NCBI GenBank assembly: GCA_014872815.1
Contig: WKFK01000002.1
Span: 1-64,000, forward strand
DNA: 64,000 nt
Source of the DNA: Paracoccaceae bacterium
GTDB lineage: Bacteria; Pseudomonadota; Alphaproteobacteria; Rhodobacterales; Rhodobacteraceae
Direction: 5' to 3'
The first letter of the stretch is position 1. Each line of letters begins with the position of its first letter. Shown here piece after piece: positions 33,345 to 42,273 of this stretch. The position numbers and the translations under genes are program-made. The notes under the pieces were generated by a model. The model was not told the origin of the DNA, did no database searches, and saw only the letters and a list, made by a program, of their open reading frames with translations.

Positions 33345-34835
33345 ATGAACGAAATCGCAAGCATCAATCCAGGCGAAACCGCAGCGGCAGAAATGGAAGC
33401 ATTGCCGCACTCCATCGAGGCTGAACAACAGCTTTTGGGCGCAATCCTGACCAACAATGATATCTTCGATCGCGTTGCCTCGATTATCAACTCGTCCCAT
33501 TTTTATGAGCCTGTGCATTCACGCATTTACGAAATTGCGGCAGCCCGGATTGCGAAGAACAATCTGGCCTCTCCTGTGACGCTCAAAGCCTTCTTGGAAG
33601 ACGACCCTGGCCTGATCGAATTGGGCGGCCCTGCCTATCTTGTCCGCTTGGCCGGATCGGCAATTTCTTCTTTTGCCGCGGCGGATTACGCGCAGATGAT
33701 CTACGACATGGCGATGCGCCGTGAGTTGATTGATCTAGGCAATAACATCGTATCCAAGGCCAAGAAGGCAGACATCAAGCTGGAGCCAAAAGAGCAGATC
33801 GTGGAGGCCGAACAGGCGCTCTATAAGCTGTCTGAGCAAGGTTCGGCCGAGCGCGGGTATGTGTCCTTCCTCAAGGCGGTGACCGAGGCGGTGAACACGG
33901 CAAACGCAGCCTATCAGCGGGACGGTGGTCTGGCCGGAATTTCTACCGGTTTGATCGACCTTGATAAAAAGCTTGGCGGCCTGCACCCCTCGGACCTTTT
34001 GATCCTCGCCGGACGTCCCTCGATGGGAAAAACCTCGCTGGCGACCAACCTCGCGTTTAACGTGGCAAAGGCTTATAAAAAAGGCATAAAACCGGATGGC
34101 ACCGAAGGAGCAATCGAAGGTGGTGTTGTCGCATTCTGTAGCCTCGAAATGTCAGCCGAGCAGCTTGCGGCGCGTATTCTTTCGGAAGCGGCGGAGATCC
34201 CGTCGGAGCAAATCCGGAAAGGGGACATGACCGAGGAGGAGTTCCGGCGGTTTGTTCAAGCAGCCAAAGACCTTGAGGCCTGTCCGCTCTTCATCGATGA
34301 CACTCCTGCCCTGCCGATTGCGCAACTCGCGGCACGGGCCCGGCGGCTGAAACGGACCCATGGTCTGGACCTGTTGATCATCGACTATTTGCAGCTGTGT
34401 CGCGGTACCTCCGACAACCGTGTGCAGGAGATCGGTGAGATTTCCATGGGCATGAAGGCCATTGCCAAGGAACTCAATATTCCGGTGATTGGCCTGTCCC
34501 AGCTGTCGCGTACGGTGGAAAGCCGAGACGATAAACGCCCTCAACTCAGTGACTTGCGGGAATCTGGCTCGATCGAACAGGATGCCGACGTGGTGATGTT
34601 TGTGTTCCGCGAAGAGTACTACGTGGAACGTGAAAAGCCCTCTGATGACCGGCTGGATGAGATGGCCGCCTGGCAGGAACGTATGGAGCGGCTGCACGGC
34701 AAAGCCGAGGTGATCCTTGGCAAGCAGCGTCACGGTCCGATTGGGACAGTGGAGCTCTCGTTTGAAGGCCAATACACCCGCTTTGGCAACCTTGTGCAAC
34801 CTTGGCAACAAGGTGGTGGCGGAGACGAATTCTAA
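33345..34835 (+). CDS. dnaB: Replicative DNA helicase
   Basis: From the ATG at 33345 the protein has 496 residues, normal for DnaB. The N-terminal domain starts at LPHSIEAEQQLLGAILTNN, the RecA-like domain has Walker A GRPSMGKTSLA (about 226-236), FCSLEMSAEQL, Walker B LLIIDYLQL, and the DLRESGSIEQDAD and KQRHGPIGT motifs. DnaB is the hexameric 5'-3' helicase of the replication fork. No intein is present at the P-loop. A GTG at 33324 is in frame, but the ATG has a better spaced purine-rich site. Confidence 0.96.
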   Translation: MNEIASINPGETAAAEMEALPHSIEAEQQLLGAILTNNDIFDRVASIINSSHFYEPVHSRIYEIAAARIAKNNLASPVTLKAFLEDDPGLIELGGPAYLVRLAGSAISSFAAADYAQMIYDMAMRRELIDLGNNIVSKAKKADIKLEPKEQIVEAEQALYKLSEQGSAERGYVSFLKAVTEAVNTANAAYQRDGGLAGISTGLIDLDKKLGGLHPSDLLILAGRPSMGKTSLATNLAFNVAKAYKKGIKPDGTEGAIEGGVVAFCSLEMSAEQLAARILSEAAEIPSEQIRKGDMTEEEFRRFVQAAKDLEACPLFIDDTPALPIAQLAARARRLKRTHGLDLLIIDYLQLCRGTSDNRVQEIGEISMGMKAIAKELNIPVIGLSQLSRTVESRDDKRPQLSDLRESGSIEQDADVVMFVFREEYYVEREKPSDDRLDEMAAWQERMERLHGKAEVILGKQRHGPIGTVELSFEGQYTRFGNLVQPWQQGGGGDEF

Positions 34836-34893
34836 GCCCAAGTGTCGACCAATCGAATCGCTGCGTTAACCTTAGGTTTTCGCAGCGGTTTGA

Positions 34894-34936
34894 ACGTCGG
34901 TATTACGTCGGTATCACGACTGTTTTGCGAAGGTGC
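34894..34936 (+). promoter_or_regulatory. 11-bp phased direct-repeat array (copy A), upstream of alr
   Basis: Four 11-bp units stand in line: ACGTCGGTATT, ACGTCGGTATC, ACGACTGTTTT and GCGAAGGTGC. The first two are nearly identical and the third and fourth are degenerate. It matches the array upstream of the sulfatase at 38 of 43 positions, and its end lies 112 nt before the alr start, the same offset as there. An activator or repressor with tandem, same-face contacts is the likeliest user. Confidence 0.6.
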
Positions 34937-35048
34937 ACCTTTCTGACGCGCCGCAATCGGCAATTGTTAAGCCACAGTTCGCAGCAACGGGGAAAACGCG
35001 CGGCCTTTGGCCTTGACCTTGCGGGGTCAGACGTCAACAAACACCGTC

Positions 35049-36086
35049 ATGGCTACTGCAACTTTGACAATCGACCTCGACGCCCTGATCAGCAACTGGC
35101 GGGCGCTGGATGCACAGACGGAAGTGACCACCGCCGCGGTGGTAAAAGCGGACGGGTATGGACTTGGCGCAGACCGCGTAGCGCGGGCCTTGATGCGCGC
35201 CGGAGTGACCCGCTTTTTTGTCGCCGCCGCCGAAGAAGGCGCCAGTTTGCGTCAAGCCGTTGGACCGGACCCGGAGATCAACATCTTTGGCGGCCACATG
35301 CGCGGCGACACTGATATGATCAGTGACATGCATCTCACTCCGATGCTGAATTCAATGGATCAGATTGTGCGCCATTTCGAGGCGCTGCCAGCGCATCCCT
35401 TCGGCATTCAGCTGGACACCGGCATGAACCGCTTGGGTCTTGAGGCGCCGGAATGGGACGCGGTGAAGGAACTGGTCCTGCAACGCGGGCCAAACTTGAT
35501 CATGTCGCATCTGGCCTGTGCCGATGAGCCTGAACACCCGATGAACCCGCAGCAATTGGCGGCGTTCAAAGAGATGACCGACGGCTTGGATGTTCCGCGT
35601 TCACTCGCCGCAACGGGCGGCATTCTGTTGGGCGATGACTATCATTTTGATCTGACCCGCCCCGGTGTTGGCTTGTATGGCGGCATGCCGTTTGTGGACG
35701 CCACCCCAGTTGTCAGCCTGCGTATTCCGGTGATTCAGGTGCGCGACGTGGCCGAGGGAGAGAGCGTCGGCTATGGCAACGCTTGGATCGCAGAGCGAGA
35801 CAGCAAGGTTGCGACAATTGCAGCAGGCTATGCCGATGGCATTCTGCGTGCCATGAGCGGCAAGGTCTTCACATTTGCCGGCGAGGACCGCTGTCCCCTG
35901 ATTGGGCGGATATCCATGGACCTGATTGGCATCGACGTGACAGACCTGTCGGAAATGCCCCATGAGGTTGAGCTGCTTGGTCAACATCAGTCGGTGGACA
36001 CGCTGGCAGATGCTGCCGGCACCATTGGCTATGAAATCCTGACCTCGATGGGGCAACGCTATCACCGGCGGTACAAATCTTCATGA
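35049..36086 (+). CDS. alr: Alanine racemase
   Basis: The 345-residue PLP enzyme makes D-alanine for peptidoglycan. The cofactor lysine lies in [13 protein letters not shown], the substrate region in [12 protein letters not shown], and the second-domain catalytic tyrosine region in [10 protein letters not shown], with [13 protein letters not shown] near the end. I start at the ATG at 35049 because [17 protein letters not shown] matches the family N terminus; the frame from 35007 adds 14 unrelated residues. No strong ribosome site is visible. The stop overlaps the mlaE start (ATGA). Confidence 0.95.
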   Translation: MATATLTIDLDALISNWRALDAQTEVTTAAVVKADGYGLGADRVARALMRAGVTRFFVAAAEEGASLRQAVGPDPEINIFGGHMRGDTDMISDMHLTPMLNSMDQIVRHFEALPAHPFGIQLDTGMNRLGLEAPEWDAVKELVLQRGPNLIMSHLACADEPEHPMNPQQLAAFKEMTDGLDVPRSLAATGGILLGDDYHFDLTRPGVGLYGGMPFVDATPVVSLRIPVIQVRDVAEGESVGYGNAWIAERDSKVATIAAGYADGILRAMSGKVFTFAGEDRCPLIGRISMDLIGIDVTDLSEMPHEVELLGQHQSVDTLADAAGTIGYEILTSMGQRYHRRYKSS

Positions 36087-36868
36087 AGCTGATTGTGGCT
36101 CCTCTCAATGCAATTGGGCGCAGCACGCTTGGTATGCTGACCTCTTTGGGAGAGGTGGTGCTGTTTATCTGGGGCGCGCTGAGCCATATGTTTCGCCCGC
36201 CGTTCTATGGCCGCGAGTTTCTGAGTGCGTTGTTTAACATTGGCTGGCTGAGCTTGCCGGTCGTTGGCATGACCGCGATCTTTACCGGCGGGGCATTGGC
36301 CTTGCAGATCTACGACGGCTCTTCGCGATTCTCCGTGGAAAGCGTGGTGCCACAGATTGTGGCAATTGGCATGGTGCGCGAGTTGGGGCCGGTTTTGGTA
36401 GGCTTGATGGTGGCCGCGCGCGTGACCAGCTCAATTGCTGCGGAGATTGCCACCATGAAGGTGACCGAGCAAATCGACGCGCTGGTGACGCTCTCGACCC
36501 ATCCGATGAAATACTTGGTCGCCCCACGTGTTTTGGCCGCCATTCTGGTGGTGCCAGCGTTGGTGGGCATTGGCGATATCATCGGTATTTATGGCGGGTT
36601 TCTGGTGGCCACCGAGACCTTGGGGTTCAACCCGGCAACCTATATCCGGAACACGGCTGACTTCCTGCAGACCAATGACGTGGTGTCCAGCCTGGTGAAA
36701 GGGTCTGTGTTCGGCGGGATTGCCGCCGTGATGGGCTGTTACGCCGGGATGAATTCTGGGCGCGGAGCTCAAGGCGTGGGCCGTGCCACCAAAAGCTCCG
36801 TACAAGCCGCAGCGGTTCTTATCTTGGCCGCCAACTTCCTCCTGACCAGTCTGTTCTTTGCCTCATGA
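36083..36868 (+). CDS. mlaE: MlaE-type ABC lipid transport permease
   Basis: The 261-residue inner-membrane protein has the MlaE family core: [66 protein letters not shown] (the conserved coupling region) and a hydrophobic C terminus. MlaE works with the MlaF ATPase and an MCE-domain binding protein to move phospholipids between the membranes. It is coupled to alr and to mlaF by 4-nt overlaps. No MCE (MlaD) gene follows here, so that partner must be encoded elsewhere. Confidence 0.93.
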   Translation: MKLIVAPLNAIGRSTLGMLTSLGEVVLFIWGALSHMFRPPFYGREFLSALFNIGWLSLPVVGMTAIFTGGALALQIYDGSSRFSVESVVPQIVAIGMVRELGPVLVGLMVAARVTSSIAAEIATMKVTEQIDALVTLSTHPMKYLVAPRVLAAILVVPALVGIGDIIGIYGGFLVATETLGFNPATYIRNTADFLQTNDVVSSLVKGSVFGGIAAVMGCYAGMNSGRGAQGVGRATKSSVQAAAVLILAANFLLTSLFFAS

Positions 36869-37611
36869 TCCAGTTTGACAACGTGCATAAGAGCTTTGGC
36901 CCCAAGCGGGTGCTGCAAGGGGTGAACCTCGAGATTGCCAAAGGCAGCTCGATGGTGATCATTGGCGGGTCAGGCACCGGAAAATCGGTGATGCTAAAGT
37001 CTGTTCTTGGGCTTATCTCGCCAGACAGGGGCACCATTACGGTAGATGGGCAAAACGCCACACAGGGCGACCGGGATGCGTTTTTGGCGCGCTTTGGCAT
37101 GTTGTTTCAAGGCGGTGCGTTGTTTGACAGTATGACTGTCTGGCAAAACGTCGCCTTCCGTCTTCTGCGTGGCAGTTTGAAACGCCCGAAAGACGAAGCG
37201 CGTGAGATCGCCATTGAGAAGTTGCGGCGCGTGGGTTTGACGCCAGATGTGGCGGACCTTTATACGTCTGAGCTCTCTGGAGGGATGCAGAAGCGCGTTG
37301 GTCTGGCGCGTGCCATTGCCGCGGAGCCCGAGATCATCTTTTTTGACGAACCCACCACCGGGCTCGATCCGATTATGTCCGGTGTGATCAATGACTTGAT
37401 CCGTGAGATCGTGGTGGAGATGGGCGCCACGGCGATGACCATCACCCACGATATGGGCTCGGTGCGGGCGATCGCTGACAATGTTGCTATGCTGCACGGC
37501 GGGGTGATCCAATGGACCGGTCCGGTGAGCCAGATGGACGCCAGCGGCGATCCCTATCTGACGCAGTTTATTTCCGGATCGGCAGAAGGCCCGATTGAGG
37601 CGGTGCGGTAG
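36865..37611 (+). CDS. mlaF: MlaF-type ABC lipid transport ATPase
   Basis: The 248-residue ATPase has Walker A GGSGTGKSVMLK (about 32-43), a Q-loop at MLFQGGALFDSMTVWQNV (the MlaF-type phrase), the signature LSGGMQKRVGLARA and Walker B IIFFDEPTTGLDP. It energises lipid transport together with MlaE, whose stop it overlaps. A short GC hairpin with T-run follows at 37620-37641, and the RTX gene begins 123 nt after its stop. Confidence 0.94.
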   Translation: MIQFDNVHKSFGPKRVLQGVNLEIAKGSSMVIIGGSGTGKSVMLKSVLGLISPDRGTITVDGQNATQGDRDAFLARFGMLFQGGALFDSMTVWQNVAFRLLRGSLKRPKDEAREIAIEKLRRVGLTPDVADLYTSELSGGMQKRVGLARAIAAEPEIIFFDEPTTGLDPIMSGVINDLIREIVVEMGATAMTITHDMGSVRAIADNVAMLHGGVIQWTGPVSQMDASGDPYLTQFISGSAEGPIEAVR

Positions 37612-37619
37612 GACACAAC

Positions 37620-37641
37620 TGCCGCAAACCCGGCAATTTTT
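37620..37641 (+). terminator. Weak terminator after mlaF
   Basis: A 5-bp stem (TGCCG/CGGCA) with a 6-nt loop is followed by ATTTTT, 8 nt after the mlaF stop. The stem is short. Confidence 0.4.
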
Positions 37642-37691
37642 GGAAAAGGCGCACCCCCCCAGAAAAGCAATTTACGTTTCCATAACCTTTT

Positions 37692-37706
37692 GTTCGCACA
37701 ATGTTC
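37692..37706 (+). promoter_or_regulatory. LexA-like box (GTTC-N7-GTTC) before the RTX gene
   Basis: GTTC at 37692-37695 and GTTC at 37703-37706 are spaced by exactly 7 nt, the alphaproteobacterial LexA pattern, 28 nt before the RTX start codon. About two such matches are expected by chance in a window of this size, so the evidence is modest. Confidence 0.35.
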
Positions 37707-37734
37707 GCCGTGTTTTGGTAAAAGGTTTTTGGGT

Positions 37735-40140
37735 ATGCCTGAGAATGAACCGCAAGGTCCAGTCAATCAGATTGTGGGGACAACCGGCGATGACAGCATC
37801 GCCACCGGAGACAACGTCGATCATGTAAACGGCCACGCGGGCAGTGATACGCTCACTTCCGGCGAAGGAAACGATCTTGTGGCAGGCGACATGGTTGGGC
37901 GCGAGTGGGTTTTTGTCGATGGACAGTGGGTTTTTATCCCCGATGCAATTTCCTCCAACGGTGACGCGGAAGATCGCGCCTATGACGATATCATTTCAGC
38001 GGGTGCTGGCAATGACGTGGTGCTTGGCAATGGCGGTAATGATCACCTGTCGGCGGGAGCTGGCGCGGATACGGTCAACGCGGGCACAGGACGTGATACC
38101 GTTGACGGTGGTGCTGGGCATGATCTTCTGAATTTGGAAGATGGCAACGACCTGGCACAGGGGGGATTGGGGGCGGACACCATCAATGCAGGTGACGGCA
38201 ACGATCTGGTCTATGGCGATCTACAAAATGGCAACCTGCTAACGTCATCTGGCGCCGGTGCGGCCACATTTGGACAAATGGAGGATGGCCCAGGGTGGAC
38301 CGCTACGGGTGACAACGGCATTTCCCAAACGGTCGATACCGCAAGTGGAGAGACCTATACCATCAGCTTTGATTTGGTCGCCAATCTGGCAGGCGGAGCC
38401 ACCTCCGGCAGTGTGGAGGTGCTCTGGAATGGTGAAGTAATCGGCACAGTGACCACCACCTCCGGTGTGTTTGAAACCCATAGCTTTGAGGTGAGCGGCG
38501 ACGGCGGAACCGGTGGTCTGACCTTGCGCGAAATTGCCCCGGAAGCCTCCGGCCCAGAGATCAACATGGATGGGCCCATTTTTAGCTATTCCAAGGACGT
38601 GGAAATGGGGGGCGACACTGTTGAGGTCGCGGCGTTTGCGCCGGGTCAGTCAAAGCTGTTTCAAATGATTGACGGGCAGCTGAACGTCTTTGATCCCGAA
38701 ACAGAGCAATATGAGGTTGCCGGGGACCCAACCGGCCTGCGCATCAATGCGATAGGTTTCAACACAGAGGACGATCTGATTTACGGCATTGCCAAGGCCA
38801 ATGGCGTGGACGCCTTGGGCAATCCGGTGTCCATCCGCGATCTGGTCATGGTGGATGCAGAAGGCAACGCCTATCGTGTCGGTGAAACGCCGGTGGCCGA
38901 TTATGTTGGTGATTTTGACGACGCTGGCAATCTTTGGACGTTCCAGAGCAGCCTCAATCGCGTCACCATGATTGATGTCAACACACTGGACGCAAACGGG
39001 AACCCGGTTGCGACCAACTATGACCTCCCCAACGGATTGTTTGGCGGCCGCGCCTATGACGTGGCCTATAACGCCGACGAGGGTGTGTTTTACGCAGTCG
39101 AATCTCCCGGGCGCAACGGAGAGCCTGGCGCGGTCCATCGCATAGACTTGTCTGATGTGCCCAGTGGAGGCGCGCCGACAATCAGTTCGGTCACAATCTC
39201 TGCCACCCTCTATGATGACGGCATGACCGCAGGAATGCCGAAAGGCGCCTATGGTGCGGTGTTTCTGGATGGTGAGGGAAATCTGTATTTTGGCCTGAAC
39301 CGTGGCGACCACGATCTAGACGGCGGAACCGACGCAACAGGCGGGATCTACCGTGTCGACGTGGACTGGACTGAGGGCACAGCCTATGCGGAATTCATGG
39401 CAGCAGCGCAAAGCACAGGCAGCAATGACGGCGCCGTGGACCCGCGCGCGCCAGATCCATTTGCACCGGTGGACCCAGACGGCACCGTTTTGATCCGCGA
39501 CCCCGCAATCATCAGCACAGAGGGCGGCAATGATGACTTAAGGGGGGGAGACGGAAACGACACGATGTTTGGCGGCGGAGGGGACGACACTCTCCATGGC
39601 GGCAACGATGATGATCAGCTTTCCGGCGACAGCGGCGATGATGTTTTGATGGGCGGCCTAGGCGACGACACCTTGTCTGGCGGCACTGGAGACGACAGGC
39701 TCATGCTTGGCGACGGCAATGATGTCGGATCTGGCGATGAGGGCCGCGACTATATCCATGGCGGCGCTGGCAATGACGCGTTGGATGGTGGGGCCGGCGC
39801 CGACAAGCTGGTGGGCGGCGCGGGGTCTGACACACTCTCCGGCGGCGCGGGTGATGATCACCTTTGGGGCGGCAATTGGTGGCGGGATGGAGATGCGGAC
39901 ACCTTTGTCACACAAGCAGGAGGCGGACGCGACATGATCCATGACTTTGAAGTCGATCATGACGTCATCGACCTCAGCAGCTATGGCATCGAATACGCGG
40001 ACCTCGTTACTCATATACAGGACCAAGGTTGGGCAACGGTCATCGACCTCAGCGCACTCACGGGAGGCGAAAGTGGCGATCGACTGATCCTCAAGTCAGT
40101 GGACCCAAGCGACCTGGACGAGACCAACTTCCTATTGTGA
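37735..40140 (+). CDS. RTX-type calcium-binding exoprotein, type I secretion substrate
   Basis: The 801-residue protein is acidic, cysteine-poor and has no N-terminal signal peptide. One RTX block lies at about 31-163 (AGAGNDVVLGNGGNDHL, GGAGHDLL), then a beta-rich carbohydrate-binding-like segment (about 165-285), then a roughly 280-residue region of repeated strands that looks like a propeller (NAIGFNTEDDLIYGIAK, VGDFDDAGNLWTF, AYDVAYNADEGVFYAVE, VFLDGEGNLYFGLNRG). A second, denser RTX block follows at about 598-720. It ends DETNFLL, consistent with a C-terminal T1SS signal. RTX nonapeptides fold on calcium outside the cell. The export genes follow directly. The ATG at 37735 is preferred over 37690 because it begins the ordered sequence. 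Confidence 0.88.
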   Translation: MPENEPQGPVNQIVGTTGDDSIATGDNVDHVNGHAGSDTLTSGEGNDLVAGDMVGREWVFVDGQWVFIPDAISSNGDAEDRAYDDIISAGAGNDVVLGNGGNDHLSAGAGADTVNAGTGRDTVDGGAGHDLLNLEDGNDLAQGGLGADTINAGDGNDLVYGDLQNGNLLTSSGAGAATFGQMEDGPGWTATGDNGISQTVDTASGETYTISFDLVANLAGGATSGSVEVLWNGEVIGTVTTTSGVFETHSFEVSGDGGTGGLTLREIAPEASGPEINMDGPIFSYSKDVEMGGDTVEVAAFAPGQSKLFQMIDGQLNVFDPETEQYEVAGDPTGLRINAIGFNTEDDLIYGIAKANGVDALGNPVSIRDLVMVDAEGNAYRVGETPVADYVGDFDDAGNLWTFQSSLNRVTMIDVNTLDANGNPVATNYDLPNGLFGGRAYDVAYNADEGVFYAVESPGRNGEPGAVHRIDLSDVPSGGAPTISSVTISATLYDDGMTAGMPKGAYGAVFLDGEGNLYFGLNRGDHDLDGGTDATGGIYRVDVDWTEGTAYAEFMAAAQSTGSNDGAVDPRAPDPFAPVDPDGTVLIRDPAIISTEGGNDDLRGGDGNDTMFGGGGDDTLHGGNDDDQLSGDSGDDVLMGGLGDDTLSGGTGDDRLMLGDGNDVGSGDEGRDYIHGGAGNDALDGGAGADKLVGGAGSDTLSGGAGDDHLWGGNWWRDGDADTFVTQAGGGRDMIHDFEVDHDVIDLSSYGIEYADLVTHIQDQGWATVIDLSALTGGESGDRLILKSVDPSDLDETNFLL

Positions 40141-40147
40141 GGCAGGT

Positions 40148-42271
40148 ATGTCGATGTCACCCTCCTCTCGGCTGCCTCCCACAGAAGCGGCACAAGACAG
40201 TTTGGCACCCATACACCATTTGCACAAATTGGTGGCCCCTCTGCTGGTGTTAAGCTGCATCTCCAACCTGGCCATCCTGGTAAGCCCGATTTTCATGATG
40301 CAAGTTTTGGACCGGGTTGTCCCGACCGGCAATTTGCACACATTGTTGATGCTGCTATTGGTCGCAACACTCGTTTTGTTACTTCAGGCCGTGGTTGATG
40401 GCCTTTGTGATCTCAGCCTGCAACGGGCCGCGCGGTGGTGTGAGCGGCTCAGTGCTCCAGCCGTATTGTCCCGCCCACCAGAGCAGCAAGCAGAAATTTT
40501 AACGCACCTAACAGCCCTAAAAGCCAGCTTGCTAAGCGCGCCTGCAAAAGCGGCTCTTAGCCTGCCTTGGTTGCCTTTGTTTGTTGGTATTTTATGGGCA
40601 ATCCACCCGTGGTTCGCCGCCTTGGCCGCCGGATTGCTGGCCGTCGCAGCAATCATCCGTATCCTGGAACAAACCGCAAATGCCCCTTTTGCCCAGCACC
40701 TGATCGCAGCTCGGACTGCGGAGCAACGCGCCATGGGAGATGCACAAACGGTTTCAATGCACCCGGGCATGAGCGGGCTTTCGCAAAACATACGCACCCG
40801 CTTAGGCCAAGCGCTCCGCAAACGTAGCAAGCTGGAAGATAAAGTCGCCCCTCTACAGGTCGGCACGCAGGCCGCGGAGAGCTATCTGCGATCTTTGTCC
40901 CAGTTGCTTGGCTTGAGCCTGGGCGCTGCACTGGTGGTGGATGGCGCCTTAAGCGCTGGCGGGATGATTGCGGCCAGCCTCATTCTCACCAAAACAGTCA
41001 GCAGCTTTGAAAGCGTCATTGGCAGCTACACGGCTCTAAAATCTGGCTTGGCCGGGCAGCGTTTTTTAAAGAATCTGCCGGTCCGTCCAATGCAGCCACT
41101 CACGGAGGTCACCGATTTGCAGGGCCGGTTGCGATGCGAAGGTTTGATTTTCCCGCGCGGCGGCGGCGCTCCCCCCAGGTTGGACAGAATTAGCTTTGAT
41201 CTCGCTCCGTCAGAATGCTTGATCATTGTCGGAGCATCCGGCAGCGGAAAATCAACGCTGCTAGAGGCATTGGCTGGGATACACCCCTGTCCAATTGGCA
41301 CTGTCTGGCTTGATGACACCGAAGTGAAAACGCTGCCCAGCGCCAGTCAGGCCCGTCTTATTGGCTACCTGCCACAACAAGCTCAGCTCTATCATGGCAC
41401 ATTGGCCCAGAACATTGCGGGCTTTGCCCCCGATGCGACCGATGCCGCTATCATCGCAGCAGCGCAAATCTCTGGCGTACATGGATTAATTTCCGCGCTG
41501 CCAAAGTCCTATGACACAGACATTGGCGCAACGCCCCATGTCCTGTCCGCCGGGCAAAAACAACGGATCGCACTGGCCCGAGCCATTTTCAATCGCCCCA
41601 AGTATCTTTTTCTCGATGAACCAAATGCCCTTTTGGATGCCGCTGGTGAGCGCCAACTCTGCGCAGTTTTGGCCCGCCTGAAGAAACAAGGCACAACCTT
41701 GGTCATGGTGATCCATCGCTCCGGACTGATGGGACTGGCAGACCATATATTGGCCTTAGAAAACGGGCGTGTGGCCGACTATGGCCCCCGCAGTGATGTC
41801 CTTGGGCGCATGAGTGGCGGGCGTAGGCGGCTTGAGGTGCCGCTCCAAACAGCCAGTTTGCAAGACCTGGCGGATTGGGTTTGCGCGCAGTTCAGCCGTG
41901 GCTCAGACGCAGACCTGTCAAAACGGGCGGAGCTCATTGCCACGGAACTCTTCAACCTAGCAATGGCCAGCGGCCCCCAGGACACCCCCCGAAAATGCGT
42001 TTTTCAGTTTCGTTTTCTGAATGCCCGCAGCTGTGAAATCAGTTTAACCGAAGACCGTGCCACCGGGGCCGCACAGAAAATACAGAAAGTTGCAACGCTG
42101 TTGCGGCAAGAGGATGCCAATATGGGCAGTCTGCCAAAAGATGAGGCAGCGATGGCAGTGATCACGCAATTGAGCGACGGATTCGACATCCAAAATATCG
42201 ACGGAAAAGCGATGTACCGCGCAGCCGTTTCGATGCGCAACCTGACATTGCCAAAGGCGATACAGCATTGA
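40148..42271 (+). CDS. Type I secretion ABC transporter (permease/ATPase) with C-terminal extension
   Basis: The 707-residue protein has an exporter membrane domain (about 35-300, HKLVAPLLVLSCISNLAILVSPIFMMQVLDRVVPTGN, typical of PrtD-type T1SS ATPases, without a C39 peptidase). The NBD has Walker A GASGSGKSTLLEAL, signature LSAGQKQRIALARA (LSAGQ rather than LSGGQ) and Walker B YLFLDEPNALLD. A further 140 or so residues after the NBD (about 560-707) are unusual; I recognise no domain there. It starts 7 nt after the RTX gene and overlaps the adaptor gene, so the three form an operon and the RTX protein is the likely cargo. Confidence 0.9.
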   Translation: MSMSPSSRLPPTEAAQDSLAPIHHLHKLVAPLLVLSCISNLAILVSPIFMMQVLDRVVPTGNLHTLLMLLLVATLVLLLQAVVDGLCDLSLQRAARWCERLSAPAVLSRPPEQQAEILTHLTALKASLLSAPAKAALSLPWLPLFVGILWAIHPWFAALAAGLLAVAAIIRILEQTANAPFAQHLIAARTAEQRAMGDAQTVSMHPGMSGLSQNIRTRLGQALRKRSKLEDKVAPLQVGTQAAESYLRSLSQLLGLSLGAALVVDGALSAGGMIAASLILTKTVSSFESVIGSYTALKSGLAGQRFLKNLPVRPMQPLTEVTDLQGRLRCEGLIFPRGGGAPPRLDRISFDLAPSECLIIVGASGSGKSTLLEALAGIHPCPIGTVWLDDTEVKTLPSASQARLIGYLPQQAQLYHGTLAQNIAGFAPDATDAAIIAAAQISGVHGLISALPKSYDTDIGATPHVLSAGQKQRIALARAIFNRPKYLFLDEPNALLDAAGERQLCAVLARLKKQGTTLVMVIHRSGLMGLADHILALENGRVADYGPRSDVLGRMSGGRRRLEVPLQTASLQDLADWVCAQFSRGSDADLSKRAELIATELFNLAMASGPQDTPRKCVFQFRFLNARSCEISLTEDRATGAAQKIQKVATLLRQEDANMGSLPKDEAAMAVITQLSDGFDIQNIDGKAMYRAAVSMRNLTLPKAIQH

Positions 42272-42273
42272 CC

